Positions 1 through 11,460 are shown, counted from the stretch's first letter. The stretch: DNA of 64,000 bases from Glandiceps talaboti (GCF_964340395.1 NC_135567.1:8362658-8426657), one strand, 5' to 3'. Program-made: numbers and translations. Notes: generated by a model not told the origin, from the sequence alone.

Positions 1-2560
1 TTAAACGGCGTAGAAAGAAAATGCGTTGTTGGGCCTTTTTTACAATGTGATCAACATTTTTCTCCCACTTTAAATCCTCTGAGATAAGTGACCCGAGAAA
101 TTTAAACGTATCTACGATTTCTACCTCTTTTCCATGAATATTCAGGGGTGTGTGATACATTCTCTTTTTCCTAAAATCTACGATAATTTCTTTTGTCTTA
201 TCAACATTCAACTCAAGGTTATTATCGGCACACCAACCAACAATTCTGTCCACCTGGTCTCGGTATGCTGTCTCGTTGTCATATTGAATAAGACCCACAA
301 TTGACGTGTCGTCAGCGAATTTAAAAATCAAAGAATCGCTAGCGGATGAGGCACAATCATGGGTAACGAGAGAATACAGCATGGGAGAAAGAACGCAGCC
401 CTGGGGAGCACCTGTATTTAAAATGATTGGTTCCGAAAAGAAAGAACCCGTCTTAACCACCTGGGGTCTATTTGATAGAAAGTCAAAAATCCAATTGCAT
501 AGAGAACTATTGAGACCAAGAGACAGTAGTTTGTTGTGAAGGTTTGCTGGAATTATGGTATTGAAAGCCGAGCTATAGTCAATAAAAAGTATTCTGACAT
601 AAGAATTTACCTTTTCAAGGTGGTTGATCGCATAATGAAGGGCCAAAGACACAGCATCTTCGACCGAACGATTTGGACGGTAAGCAAATTGATATGGGTC
701 GAATGAAGGAGGGAGACTAGATTTAATAACTTTCAGTACTAAACGTTCAAATACTTTCATTACAACTGAGGTTAGAGCAACGGGTCTGTAATCATTGAGT
801 TGGGAGATAGTGGCTTTCTTAGGGACAGGTATGATTATTGACTTTTTAAATATACTAGGAACCTTACTAGTACTTAGAGACCTATTAAAAATGTCAGCGA
901 AGATACATGAAAGTTGACTCGAGCAAGCCCGTAATAGACGAGGTGACACCTCATCTGGGCCAGCTGCTTTACGTACGTTCAACTTCGCAAAAATGTGCCT
1001 TACATCATCGTCCGATACCGAAAAGGCCCCAGAACCAGACATGTCAATATTAGGATGAACAGTTTGCTTGTCGAAGCGGCTAAAGAAAATGTTTAGTTCG
1101 TTTGCAAGTTTTTGATCGTTCAAAGTATCCGACTTGGATTTAGACTTGTAGTTCAGTATTCGTTGAAGACCTTGCCACAAATCTCTTGTGTTGCTTGTTG
1201 TTAGATTGACTTCAAGTTTATCCTTGTACGCCCGTTTGGCTTGTTTTATTGCATTCCGCAGGTCATATTTGGCCTTTTTGTATTGTTGATCGTCTTTCGA
1301 CTGATATGCCACCTGTTTAGCTATGATTTTTTGTCTAATGTTCTTGTCAAACCAGGGCTTGTCGTTTGGAAATTTGGTCATCGCTTTTACTGGAATACAA
1401 ATATTTTCACAGAATTTAATGTAATGAATGACAGTTTCTGTATATTCGTCAAGATCAGCTGCGTTTTCTTTGAATACGCCCCAGTCAGTCGCATCAAAAC
1501 ATGCACGGAGACATTCAATGGCATCATCCGTCCACTGGGGTATAGATCTTTTCACAGGCTTGCAACGTTTAAGTTCCTGTCTGTAAGCTGGTACAAGGAA
1601 AATCGTAGAATGGTCTGAATTGCCGAGAGGTGCACGGGGAATAGAACGATAGGCATTTTTGATAGTTGTATAGCAGTGGTCCAGTGTGTTACTACCACGA
1701 GTTGTGCATGTAACCTGTTGGTAATACTTCGGCATGTCTTTCCTCAGATTGGCCCTGTTAAAATCTCCAGTAATAATGGAGAAAGATCCAGGATTCTGAT
1801 TTTCACTTCGTGTTATTATATCTGACAGTTGATTGATAGCTGAGACAGTATTAGCCCTTGGGGGTATATAGACAGCAGTGAGTATAATAGAGGAAAATTC
1901 CCGAGGTAAATAGAGTGGCCTGCATTTGATGGTAAGTGATTCTAGTTCGGGAGAGCAAGATTGTTGGAGTATTTTAACATCGGTACACCATGCGTTATTA
2001 ATCATGAAGCACACACCGCCGCCTTTCACCTTATTTGAACGCTGGAATGACCGATCGCATCTGAATATTGTAAACCCAGGTGGTTGGACAGCTGAGTCAG
2101 GAATTGATTCATTCAGCCATGTTTCCGTAAAACAGAAAACACTACAATCTCTAAAATCTCTTTTTGCGTCCAAGCAACAGTTCAATTCGTCAATTTTGTT
2201 GGAAAGGGACCGAACATTTGCCAAAATAATGCTCGGTAGCGGAGGGCGTTGGGAACGTCGACGCAATCTCACTAACGCACCACCACGTTTTCCACGTTTT
2301 CGCCCGCGTTGCGTGTTATTGTTGGCTTTCCTACATCCACCATTAGAGACTTCAGGAATATGTTCTAAAATGTCTAAAATAGGATAACCATCCTTCTGGC
2401 ACTCACCAACATTTGTCCTGATGTGAAGTAACTCTTCACGGTCATACTTGTGCAATGCTGACATGCAACACACAAATAAAAGTGAGAGTAAATACAAAAT
2501 AACTGGAGCTCGCATAACCGTGTCGCCATTGACCGGCGCCATTGACCGGCGCCATTTTTA
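1..2560 (-). mobile_element. LINE retrotransposon of the CR1/L2/Rex1-like group, 3' end outside window
   Basis: The minus strand carries the 5' leader and most of the single large ORF of a non-LTR retrotransposon. Just upstream of the ORF lies a 13-bp unit (gccattgaccggc) in two perfect tandem copies, 2525-2550, probably part of the short 5' UTR. The exact 5' boundary is uncertain (about 2560), and the 3' tail and target-site duplication lie outside the window. The element sits in the same orientation as the ankyrin-repeat gene whose exons lie at 3077-3172 and 9694-9732, so it is probably inside or just beyond that gene's next intron. The uninterrupted frame suggests a young insertion. The clade is judged only from motif style, not from a tree. 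Confidence 0.9.
2..2515 (-). CDS. LINE endonuclease-reverse transcriptase ORF, open for 838 codons, C-terminus off window
   Basis: This ORF encodes the protein that nicks target DNA and copies the element RNA by target-primed reverse transcription. I translated the minus strand from the ATG at 2513-2515 and met no stop before base 2. A hydrophobic N-terminus (residues ~4-18) is followed by a basic Arg/Lys/Gly-rich stretch (~70-90). An APE-type endonuclease follows, with TETW (130-133), GDFN (250-253) and SDH (300-302) as expected catalytic motifs. The reverse transcriptase contains AAGPDE, a FIDYSSAF block, TGAPQGC and the active site FADD (733-736). The visible end reads FFLRRL, typical of the segment after the polymerase domain in CR1/L2/Rex1-like LINEs. 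All catalytic motifs appear intact. FADD instead of YADD is common in these clades. A related N-terminus is usual, but whether the hydrophobic segment acts as a signal is unknown. Confidence 0.92.
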   Translation of the reverse strand, partial: MRAPVILYLLSLLFVCCMSALHKYDREELLHIRTNVGECQKDGYPILDILEHIPEVSNGGCRKANNNTQRGRKRGKRGGALVRLRRRSQRPPLPSIILANVRSLSNKIDELNCCLDAKRDFRDCSVFCFTETWLNESIPDSAVQPPGFTIFRCDRSFQRSNKVKGGGVCFMINNAWCTDVKILQQSCSPELESLTIKCRPLYLPREFSSIILTAVYIPPRANTVSAINQLSDIITRSENQNPGSFSIITGDFNRANLRKDMPKYYQQVTCTTRGSNTLDHCYTTIKNAYRSIPRAPLGNSDHSTIFLVPAYRQELKRCKPVKRSIPQWTDDAIECLRACFDATDWGVFKENAADLDEYTETVIHYIKFCENICIPVKAMTKFPNDKPWFDKNIRQKIIAKQVAYQSKDDQQYKKAKYDLRNAIKQAKRAYKDKLEVNLTTSNTRDLWQGLQRILNYKSKSKSDTLNDQKLANELNIFFSRFDKQTVHPNIDMSGSGAFSVSDDDVRHIFAKLNVRKAAGPDEVSPRLLRACSSQLSCIFADIFNRSLSTSKVPSIFKKSIIIPVPKKATISQLNDYRPVALTSVVMKVFERLVLKVIKSSLPPSFDPYQFAYRPNRSVEDAVSLALHYAINHLEKVNSYVRILFIDYSSAFNTIIPANLHNKLLSLGLNSSLCNWIFDFLSNRPQVVKTGSFFSEPIILNTGAPQGCVLSPMLYSLVTHDCASSASDSLIFKFADDTSIVGLIQYDNETAYRDQVDRIVGWCADNNLELNVDKTKEIIVDFRKKRMYHTPLNIHGKEVEIVDTFKFLGSLISEDLKWEKNVDHIVKKAQQRIFFLRRL

Positions 2561-3076
2561 ATGTTACAGTACTTTTGTTTCACTTTTGTTCTTTATTGTT
2601 TAAAGTGGGCAATATCTTTTGGACAAAAACATTATTTTTAACTGGATCACAAGTGTGTTTTGTGTTCAAGTCTTACCATGACATGTTTTATTTTGTTTCA
2701 TTTTTAGTTTAAGGTTTTTTAAAGTCTTTCCTTAGATGTGGTATCACCTAATGCATAGACTAAAGATGCAAAGACTTGTCAGGAATAACTAAATATAAAT
2801 AATTATCGTGGACATAGGCAAACACTTATGGCACAAAAAGTTGTAGTTTTCTATCAAAACTGATAATTGCAAACATTTTTAACGTTAGTGCCTGTTTAGC
2901 TATTGTTGTCAATATTCCATTGTAATCATCTTATCTTTATGTCAACCACTCTGCAATCAATGTTGTTTTGCAACTAAATATTGTTTTATTTATGAGCAAT
3001 GAGCTACTTATTGATACACTTACCAATGATTCATTTATAGGCAATGATCTGATTTATGTACTGAGTATACACTTAC
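2561..3076. other. AT-rich non-coding stretch between LINE and ankyrin exon
   Basis: No coding potential or recognised repeat is visible. If the ankyrin gene continues leftwards, this is intron sequence downstream of its exon 2. Confidence 0.5.
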
Positions 3077-3172
3077 CCAATCTCTTTCATCTACATAATT
3101 GACATCATAACCATTCTTCAAGTAGAATTTAACCTTCTCTATATCTCCACTTTTAACAGCATCAATGAGATC
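3077..3172 (-). CDS. Ankyrin-repeat gene, exon 2 (partial gene)
   Basis: The minus strand shows an acceptor ending in ttatattag directly before base 3172 and a donor gtaagt directly after base 3077. The 96 bp between them translate without stops into 32 residues containing LIDAVKSGDIEKVKFYLKNG followed by YDVNYVDERDW. This is a good match to an ankyrin repeat, the protein-binding helix-loop-helix module (A..GD...V..LL..G.DVN..D). The exon is phase 0 at both ends, and its first codon follows in frame from exon 1 at 9694-9732. Further exons must lie downstream, to the left of the window. The exact family cannot be named from one repeat. Confidence 0.82.
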
Positions 3173-3900
3173 CTAATATAAAAAAACATGTACAATGATT
3201 AGACTAATTTACATCAGTTTCACAAATCATGTCAACATTACATTAAAAATATGCTTACTGCAAACCCAGTGTTAAAGTGACCAAATTAATGAGGATTAGG
3301 TATTTATTTTGAATTTTGAATTTATACAACAATTGTTTTTTCTAATTGAAAAAAAAAATAATGTGAAATAATATCTACCAATTCCTTGTTTGTAACTCAG
3401 TAAATTGAAAATCAATAAAATATGTCTAAAATGTTTGTTATTGTACATACAATAACACTTTTTGTAATTAAATGTACAATAACAAACTTTTTACACTTTA
3501 TGCATCTTTTTGTAATCAAATGAGTTACAAACAAGGTCTTGGTATATAATATGTTATTTCACATTATTTGTTAAAGTAGAAAAACACAGTAAAATTGTAT
3601 TATCAATTAAAACGCCAAAATAAATACATAATTCTCATCCACACGGCCACTTTATTAATATTTTAGCTGTAACAATGAAAGTCATTCTGATGAAGATCGT
3701 CAACAAGACAGATCAAAAGCTCAATGCTAAAAACATTTTGAACTGCTTGAATGTGCGTTATAACATTTGTAATGCATTCACAATGCTAACACATGTAACA
3801 TTAAAAAGCTATATTGATGATGGACAACTGATATATACACATACTCTATGTAAATTAGAATATTAACACATGTATCTGTGTTATGGTTTCTAAGAATTAC

Positions 3901-3984
3901 TAGACTGTAAGATTGTCATGATGTTCCGCCCTCACTGGCCTCTGATGTGTGAGGGCGGCCCATCACGGTGTACCTTACAGACTA
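3901..3984. mobile_element. Short palindromic element (MITE-like), about 80 bp
   Basis: Two arms, beginning tagactgtaag and ending cttacagacta, pair around a central tggcctctgat loop. Each arm contains ccgccctcac or its complement. The same termini and arm sequence recur at 51138-51543, where the arm has been expanded into a 39-bp minisatellite. Confidence 0.75.
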
Positions 3985-4137
3985 AAGAATTACATGATTA
4001 TACATATTTACAAAGTTTGAGGAAATTTAAAACTGACCATGTCATCAGATACATTTAGATATTTACAAGATATGTATTCATATATGACGTCACTGTACTA
4101 CACCAAACCATTTCACAGCTACAGACTTTATTGTTTC

Positions 4138-4326
4138 AGGGTTGGGGATGTAGCTGCCTGCTGGGGGGATGTAGCTGCCTGCTGGGGGTGTAGCTGCCTG
4201 CTGGGGCAGGGGGTGTAGTTGCCTGGGGTGTAGCTGCCTGCTGGGGGGGGGGGGGGTTGTAGCTGCCTGCTGGGTGGTGTTGCTGCCTGCTGGGGGGTGT
4301 AACTGCCTGCTGGGAGGGGGAGTAGC
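4138..4326. repeat. G-rich minisatellite (tagctgcctgctggggg unit)
   Basis: About nine imperfect copies of an 18-23 bp unit built on tagctgcctgctggggg. Apparent ORFs rich in QQAAT or PPAGSY are translations of this repeat and not genes. Confidence 0.9.
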
Positions 4327-4685
4327 TCCCTCAATGGCAAGGGGCTGGGTAACCAAGACTACAGACTTTAAATGGATAGATGTACTTAAATAAATTAGTG
4401 ACAATGGCATTATAGCACAAATCTATAATAATCACATCCTCAAAGAGCTTTACAATTATTACTCCATGGCACAGACCTATAGTGGCACAATGGCCCTTTA
4501 CTTCCTCAACTCCCTGGGGAGCATACAATCAGCCTCTATAAGTGCATGGGATTAAAGCATTCACATTTCAACATCTATTCTACCAGGTCCCCAATTAATA
4601 CAGCTAGGTTAACCAAAGCGCAATTGTGGTTCAAATCTTACCCAAGAACTCTAGTCATTCAGAAACAAATGCCAGCAATGGGCTC

Positions 4686-4801
4686 AACCCTGCAACTTGC
4701 AGATTCCTAGCCAGCCACTCTAAACATTCAACCATCATGACTCTACAACCTGCAACCTGCAGATTCCTAGCCAGCCACTCTAAACATTCAACCATCATGA
4801 C
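4686..4801. repeat. 60-bp tandem duplication
   Basis: Two nearly identical copies, spaced exactly 60 bp, contain agattcctagccagccactc and aaccatcatgac. Confidence 0.9.
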
Positions 4802-5159
4802 AGCACATCTATCCACTTGCCTTATACCAATGATGTTATTGTACAATATATATATATCACTAATTCATTATTGCTATGAGTATAGTCTACATTGTAGTAG
4901 CTTTAGCATGTATGTGTTTACCTGCCAAATGTTTAATTTGCCTACCCAACCCTGTTGTTACATTCCCCACATACGCCATCAATTGGAGGTTGCTTATGGG
5001 TGAGGTATCAATATTTTAGCATGTGACTTCACTTTTGGATATTTAACAGGCCTAGGTTGCCAAGCAACCTTAAACAGATGTTAATCTTTACGCCACTGAC
5101 ACTGACATGTGAAGTAGCCCATAAAAGATTTAATGATTTCATTACATCAATAAAACAAG

Positions 5160-5361
5160 AATCTTACATTTCCAGGCTGAAGTCAAAGCATTTTGTAATA
5201 CAACAAATCACATTTCTAAATGTAAAATGCACATTTCTGATGCGATCATTTTCATTTGAACAATTTCCCAAATAGACAATCGAAGTAACATGACCACCAA
5301 ATATCAAAGCAATTTGTCTAGCAGTTTTTTAATTTAAGTTGTTTACACACACACACACACA

Positions 5362-5417
<56 letters not shown>

Positions 5418-5475
5418 TACTTAGCGATCCCTACAGCACTACTGAACCTTATCAATTCAGTTGTGCTAAAAATGA
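5160..5475. repeat. Dispersed repeat with internal (CA)n, copy 1
   Basis: The segment contains tgatgcgatcattttcattt, accaccaaatatcaaagcaa, aagttgtttacacac, a (CA)n run at 5346-5415, and a tail ending ttcagttgtgctaaaaa. The same order of blocks occurs at 6280-6455, 12230-12425 and 30440-30925, so this is an interspersed element with a built-in microsatellite. Confidence 0.7.
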
Positions 5476-6360
5476 GTTAAAGGGGAACACCACTCAATGA
5501 AATAATTGTATTTCCTGAGAGTTTTTTGGTTTTAGATGACAATTTGTATAGTCATAATGACTCTTGGTTCCTTTTAAGTCTTCAATGGGCAAACTAATAA
5601 TATTGGTGTGCATCCAAAGTTCACAAAAATACATTCATTTCTCCAGTAACACCACTTTTCTGGATTGGAACCGTTAAAGGGGCATGGTCTGAAACGTCTA
5701 TCTTTTTTCTTTCTTTAATTTTTTTTTTTTTTTTTTTTTGGGGGGGGTTATTTTTTGTTACCTGTATGTACCACTGACTGTAACTTGTTTAATGGTCAGT
5801 AATTTATATGCAAAGCCCATACCCTGTTATCTACTGTATTCTATACTAAGGAATACCATAATATTCTTTTATACTTACAGTATCGCAGTAGTTTATAGAG
5901 TGAGAATTTTGCAAGCAACTACCAGTCATTACACAAGTAGCAGTGAGTGACAGTTTATTTGACGAACCAAAATTGTGTATTCTCCTACCTCTTATTATGT
6001 TGTGACTCACATTTATACAATTACCGATAGTTAATTACATACTTTTCAGGATGAATGTCATTATATTGAAATGACAGTTCCAAAAAATAATTCCAGTTGC
6101 AGCTAGTTTAGCTTTAATAATTGATCAACTTTTGTAGAACAGTCTATGGCAACTTGCTGCTTTACTTGATTCTAGGCAGTCAGAAGTACAGAGCTCAGGT
6201 TAGACTAATGTAGTTACAACAAGTAATTTTGAAAACACCAACTTTTGAGGTGCTTTTCTCACAAATGTTTATTCATTTGTCTTTCAATTCCTGACCCACC
6301 AAATATCATAGCAATCGGTTCAGCGGTTTTTGACTGTAAGTTGTTTACACACACATCCAC

Positions 6361-6391
<31 letters not shown>

Positions 6392-7600
6392 AACAGATGC
6401 CGCGCAATCACTATAGCAATACTGAACCTCCGTTCAGTTGTGCTAAAAACTAGACACAATCAATGTTGCTGGTGTTTTTCATAGTTCATTTTAAACTCAG
6501 ATAAAATTAAGAATGTGATATTAGTGATATGGATTTTAAAGTATCTAGGATAAGTTTATTAAACTGCCATGCCTCCATTTTGTGAGAAATTATCACATTG
6601 AAGGTGTAGTCCAGTGTCCATCAGTTACACCTTCATTTCTGTACAGTGGCATAATAATTAAACCAAAGACCATCCCTAGTTTTACTTAAATCCACATAAA
6701 CATTCTCACACCATAGCTAATATAACTAATAAACCTGTTTACAGATAAAGTGCCAAGCTATACCCTGAGACCATTTGTGGTAGTTATATCTTCATATGAT
6801 ATATGTTATTCTTCTCAAAAATAAGATTCATGGTAAATAATACAAGTACTGTGAATGGCACCACACACAATTACATTTTTGCCAGTTACTAACAGTATGC
6901 TGAGTGTGGGTACATGTAGTTAAAGAGTTTAGGATTTTCAAAATCCAAACTGTAATACATAGTAATCATTCTACTGAACACAATGGTTTTAGAATTTGTA
7001 ACAGAGAGAGTGGTGATAGCATAGCAGTAAATATCAATAATAATGTCTTGATATTTGGGTTATATGCCTTCAATGCAAGGATATAATAAACATTATGCAT
7101 AGCGGAGTGCTGATTGTATATTTACACCAAAGGCATTTAACAAAAGATCCAAGCTCTAATATTTGTATTACATGTCTCTAAAGATATTATGTTCATTTGA
7201 TAAATTTCATGTCAGAAACATTAAAAAAAGAATACAACTTGAATATTTGTCAATGTAACATGTGGTGTTTGAATATATGATGCATTAATAAATTACAGTA
7301 TAGACTAAACTAAAATCAAACTACAACTCTTTCTGTATATCAACCTGGAACTATTTTGGCAAAGTGCAATAAAGTTCATATTAGTTGAGAAAGATATACT
7401 GCTAGATAGAAATTCTGCTGTAAAAACTACTTACAGGTTACACTACTGACTGACATCACAACTATATCTATGTATACTATTACGGCAACAGTTTGTAACT
7501 TAGTAAAGTAAAGTTATCTTGTCTGTAGAGCGTGGTGTAATCTCCTGCATCCATCACAATATGACTGGATGAATACAGTTAATCATAAAAAGTGAAACAA
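5476..7600. other. Intronic AT-rich DNA outside the listed repeats
   Basis: Apart from the copy at 6280-6455 and a poly-T/poly-G run at 5720-5748, I see no exon, RNA gene or recognised element here. Confidence 0.4.
6280..6455. repeat. Dispersed repeat with internal (ACAG)n, copy 2
   Basis: This shorter copy has ccaaatatcatagcaatcgg, gtaagttgtttacacacac, then an acag run instead of (CA)n, and the same tail catactgaacc-like block ending gttgtgctaaaaa. Confidence 0.7.
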
Positions 7601-7611
7601 CATCATTTTAC

Positions 7612-7824
7612 ATGTATGTATGTATGTATGTATGTATGTATGTATGTATGTATGTATGTATGTTTGTATGAATGTATGTATGTATGTATGTATGTATGTA
7701 TGTATGTATGTATGTATGCGTGCGTGCATGCGTGCATGCGTGCATGCATGTGTATGTGTGTGTGTGTGTGTGCGTGTGTATGTATGTATGTATGTATGTA
7801 TGTATGTATGTATGTATGTATGTA

Positions 7825-7871
<47 letters not shown>

Positions 7872-7888
7872 ATGTATGTATGTATGTG
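7612..7888. repeat. (GTAT)n microsatellite with (TG)n interruptions
   Basis: Long tetranucleotide run with gcgtgcatgcgtg and tgtgtg interruptions. Frames reading CMYVCMYV are artefacts of it. Confidence 0.97.
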
Positions 7889-7894
7889 TCTATC

Positions 7895-8165
7895 TATTGG
7901 GGGAGGCTACTCCCCTTATATGACATACATATGTGTGCTGCCCTTTGGCGTGCGTTTTCTAGCCCTTTGGTCTAAAATGGGGTCTGCTTTTTCGAGCTGA
8001 CGAGTCTAACATGTAGTTTTTGACCCAAATTGAGATTTTACACCTAATTTGCATATCACTGATGGGATCATCATGTTGTGAATACACTTTCATCTACACA
8101 TCCCATGATGCATCCCCATTAACTTTCAGCTGAATCTGCTAACTAGTTTGGAAGTATAGATATCG
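7895..8165. repeat. Dispersed repeats: poly-G/actccccttat block plus 'catcatgttgtgaat' block
   Basis: The first part (tactccccttatatgacata, ccctttggtctaaaatgggg) recurs at 13204-13345. The second (aatttgcatatcactgatgg, gggatcatcatg) resembles 29505-29680 and 30455-30640. Both are interspersed non-coding repeats. Confidence 0.65.
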
Positions 8166-8179
8166 AAGTAAAGAAGTAT

Positions 8180-8700
8180 ATAGGTATTAATATCGTATGT
8201 ATAGTAAAGTCAACGGTATGTTAGAGAAATTTAGGTGGTCATACTTAGTGTATAAAATAGAAACTGGGATCTGATGGGATGTGGTGATTTGTAGTGTCAA
8301 TGACATGTAGTGTCCAAAATAGAAAGTGTATTAATCCATTCTGACAAGTTCATAGTGACAAGTAGAATAATTTAGATTAACTTCTTTTATAAACTATCTA
8401 TGAAGATTACCATAAAAAAACATTGAAGTTCACCTTTGTCCCAAAGTGCAATATACATGTACAATGTAAGTGAAGCATTCATTGTGAAACAGCCAAGCAT
8501 TTATATGACATGTTCTGTAACTAGTGTGGTAGCTAGATATTAAATATATGTATATGTATACGTATAGTTATGTTTGAATTCTTACGTCAAGTAATATTAA
8601 AGAACTGATGTAAGAAACAGGGACAAAAACAAATATGTACATGTACCACATTTCAGACAAGGCTATATGCCATTGTAGACACAGACTTTTTTATTTCATC
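8180..8700 (+). mobile_element. Copy of the ~540-bp TIR element found inverted at 17680-18218
   Basis: The sequence, from the cggtatgttagagaaattta block through tggctgtttcaca (seen here as its complement) to accacatttcagacaaggct, is the reverse complement of most of 17680-18218. This copy keeps only one terminal repeat, so it is truncated at its right end. Confidence 0.75.
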
Positions 8701-8717
8701 ACCATCCAAAACACGGT

Positions 8718-8832
8718 GACCCCCCCCCCCCCCCATCCACAATTTTCAAAACAGCATGACTCCCCTGCCAATTTCAAAAGCAGGGTGACTCCCCCCCCCC
8801 CCCACCAATCCACCCCCACCCCCACCCCCCGG
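8718..8832. repeat. C-rich low-complexity tracts
   Basis: Poly-C runs at 8718-8734, 8790-8803 and 8813-8830, repeated within a cagggtgactcccc context. Similar poly-C/poly-G repeats lie at 16250-16380. Confidence 0.8.
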
Positions 8833-9693
8833 CCGAAGAAACTGACCGATCCCTTACTTATTTACCCTGCAACTACCTCAGTACCTACTAAGTATTTTAC
8901 ATCATCAAGTAGCGATAATTTTAAGCTGCACTTTATGACTACTCAATCCAAAAACAACAAAATCATGTGATAAATTTTCATTGGCCCTTTTCAAAATGAT
9001 TACATTCCTGCTACACACTTATTCATAGTAAATCCTTTCATGTCGTGTTCAGACATTCACACTCTCCTACAAATTGTGAAATGCAGAGGATATCGAGAAC
9101 GATATACATGTATGTGAAACATCACACGAGTAAAGTTACACAATAAACAGTCGTGTCCTGCTTTGACCCCAGATGACCCAGTTTCACGTGACTGGTGATT
9201 TACTGACCTTACGAGGTGAGGTTAACGTTAGACATGTTATGGGTGAATGGCTATAACAAGTTCAATATTCTAAGTGTTTCATAAGGTGCGTCTGATATTA
9301 TGGGATACTAAGGTACAAATCTTACTCCCCTGAAATGTAGCTAAGTCCATCTAGGCTATTGTAAGTACTACGGGTACAAGTCCACTGCATTCGATCACGC
9401 CATGACGATTAGTATTAAATGTACCAGTACACGTTGGAGATATCTCTCGCCAACGTTCATGGTCTAACGTTACGCTAATATTCTCCTAGATACGTTTTAT
9501 TGTGTGTCGCGTATATTTTGCACACTTACTTTATTAGCATAAAAGGAATGGACGGTACAAACTGTCTGTATAAGTTTTAGAAGTTGAACAAAGTTGTACA
9601 CGAGTTGCCGCTCTCATCGCCATTCACAACAAACCTGCAGTGTGTGTTTATAGTTATACATAATACAAATCCTAACATCATAAAGACACTTAC

Positions 9694-9732
9694 CCGTGGC
9701 CTCTTTTCTTGACTGAGTTTCATATTTCCCAT
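9694..9732 (-). CDS. Ankyrin-repeat gene, first coding exon
   Basis: The minus strand reads an ATG at 9730-9732, then 13 codons (MGNMKLSQEKRPR) up to a strong donor, CGG followed by gtaagt at 9688-9693. The exon ends in phase 0, matching the phase-0 ankyrin exon at 3077-3172, so the joined product would start MGNMKLSQEKRPR then DLIDAVKSGD. MG followed by N could allow N-terminal myristoylation, but this is only a possibility. A CpG-rich segment with E-box and ETS-like sites lies immediately upstream. The intron to exon 2 would be 6,521 bp. Additional small exons in between are not excluded. Confidence 0.62.
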
Positions 9733-9870
9733 TTCACCCTGACCCTGTTCAAAACGCAGTAAATCTTACAAACTTGAAGACGACCACACAGGCTACCATC
9801 ATCACACCGGGTCCTTGGAAATTAGGTCAACTGTTTAACCCGGAAATATTGTTGTGGACACGTGATCGGC
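9733..9870 (-). promoter_or_regulatory. Putative promoter/5' UTR of the ankyrin-repeat gene
   Basis: A locally CpG-richer segment precedes the proposed start codon. It holds a CACGTG E-box at 9859-9864 and an ETS-like CCCGGAAAT at 9839-9847. No TATA box is clear. Assignment rests on position and composition only. Confidence 0.4.
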
Positions 9871-10016
9871 AAACGGCGTACGTTACCAGTTCCCTATCAA
9901 TGGATGGGGAAGACAGTGTGTACTATTACCCAATGAGAAGATCGGTGATGTCATATCTTTTTAGTCAGCCGGTCAGAGGTTACGCGCGTTTGTTCTTATA
10001 CCATCACTCCACCACG

Positions 10017-10830
10017 CGTGCGAAGCTACAAACATATTCATATTCATATTCACTTTCAAACGTTGACCTCTTCGCTCAATGTGAATATGATGAAAGCGTC
10101 ACACGTTCATCGCCAGATTTGAAGTCTTCCAAATGAGTTTGAGTGTGCGTTTGGGCAAATCACACAAATATTTTATTGACAGTTTGAAATCATGCAACTG
10201 AAATACTTTCCACTGGATTTGCATGGATTTATGAGAGGGGGGAATGGGACTCCAAGCATGAACAAAATTCAACCAGGTTGCATGGTAGTTATGTTAAAGA
10301 TTAAACTGTGGGGTTGTTACATACAGGTTGGAACCCTCGATATTTTGAGTTGGTTTGTGTAGGGAAACTATACGTCCCCGGATCGGTAATACTTGATCAT
10401 TTTTTGTTGAACATTTCATAAAACCAACTTTAGGGGTCTCTTCATCAGTCACAGTTGTTGTGATAAATAATCATTCCCATATTTATTTGCCCAAAGTTTA
10501 ATTTGTTCATCAAACAGAAATGCCAGTATTTCTACATTCCTAAACTATTATCTAGGTTTTTTGCTCACAGATTTTTAAATTCAGAATGTTTTAATTTAGT
10601 GCTGACTAGTTTGTCTTTTCAGTTCTTATTTTGTGTTTGTGTTATGATTGGTCTTTTTGGATATAATTGATTTATCTCGTTGCCAAACGCGCGTTCGTTC
10701 CCATTCGGAAGACTTCGAATCTGATGATGAACATGATTGATACTCTATCATAATATTCACATTGAATAGGTCAACTTTTGAAAGTGAATATGAATATGAA
10801 TATGTCGGTAGCTTCATACTCATCACTCCA
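10017..10830. repeat. Inverted repeat pair, ~145-bp arms, 520-bp spacer
   Basis: Arms at about 10017-10160 and 10683-10830 are inverted copies. They share gaagctac, acatattcatattcatattc, cactttcaaa, gttgacct and gaagtcttcc. They may mark the ends of a TIR element. An internal block (aaagtttaatttgttcatca, gattggtctttttggatata) recurs in 18.98-20.09 kb. Confidence 0.7.
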
Positions 10831-11460
10831 TTCCTAACTTCCTGCATGGTCGAGCACGTCAATCGTTGTGTATGGTTCGTGGCTTACGGGCCCTGGCGGG
10901 GGGGGGGGGAGGGGGCAACTCCCATAGACGGCTATACGGGGAGGGTCCGCGCGAAAGGGGTCGTTTTTTATGCTGGTTGGTATCAGAAAGGGTATACTTT
11001 TCATGAAGTGTTGGTATCAGAAAGGGTCTGTAAATTAGACTATGCAATCTTGAAGCGTTTCAACCTGTTTTTCTCCCTTGAAAACTTCTCTCGTCGCTCA
11101 TGCCACTTCAGATCTAGGGCCACCTCCCCCTGAAAACCTTTGGTTTTAGTCACGTACAGCATGCAATATTCCTGCAACCAGTAGAAAGAGGGGGAAGGGG
11201 ACTCCGAACACCATCAATGTTAAATACGTGTATGACATTACGTTTACCATGTAACCAACTATGGGTGTGTTAGATCCTAACATACAACACGTTTGAATTT
11301 AATGGAGATTACTACAAACAAATATGTGGTTGTAGTATGGGCTCACCAGCGTCTCCAGAGATCGCATTCCACAAACTTGAGTGCCGCATCATTGAAACAT
11401 ACATGGATAAAATATCACTTTGGACATGTTTCAGAGATGATATATTCATGCCATTCCGCA
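10440..11460. repeat. Dispersed repeat sharing blocks with 18970-20090
   Basis: Blocks such as attgttcatca..gccagtat, gattggtctttttggatata and acatggataaaatatcac occur again, in part inverted, at 18.97-20.09 kb. This suggests two rearranged copies of one element family. A second sub-repeat, ggtatcagaaagggt, is present twice at 10979-11027. No transposase can be recognised. Confidence 0.55.

Noticed and set aside
418-495. Apparent frameshift in the LINE reverse transcriptase near 485-490
   Set aside because: Recounting the run of five A at 485-489 restores the frame, and the ORF is continuous.
9774-10136. 120-codon plus frame upstream of the ankyrin gene
   Set aside because: No domain, no splice or homology support, and it overlaps the promoter region and an inverted repeat arm.
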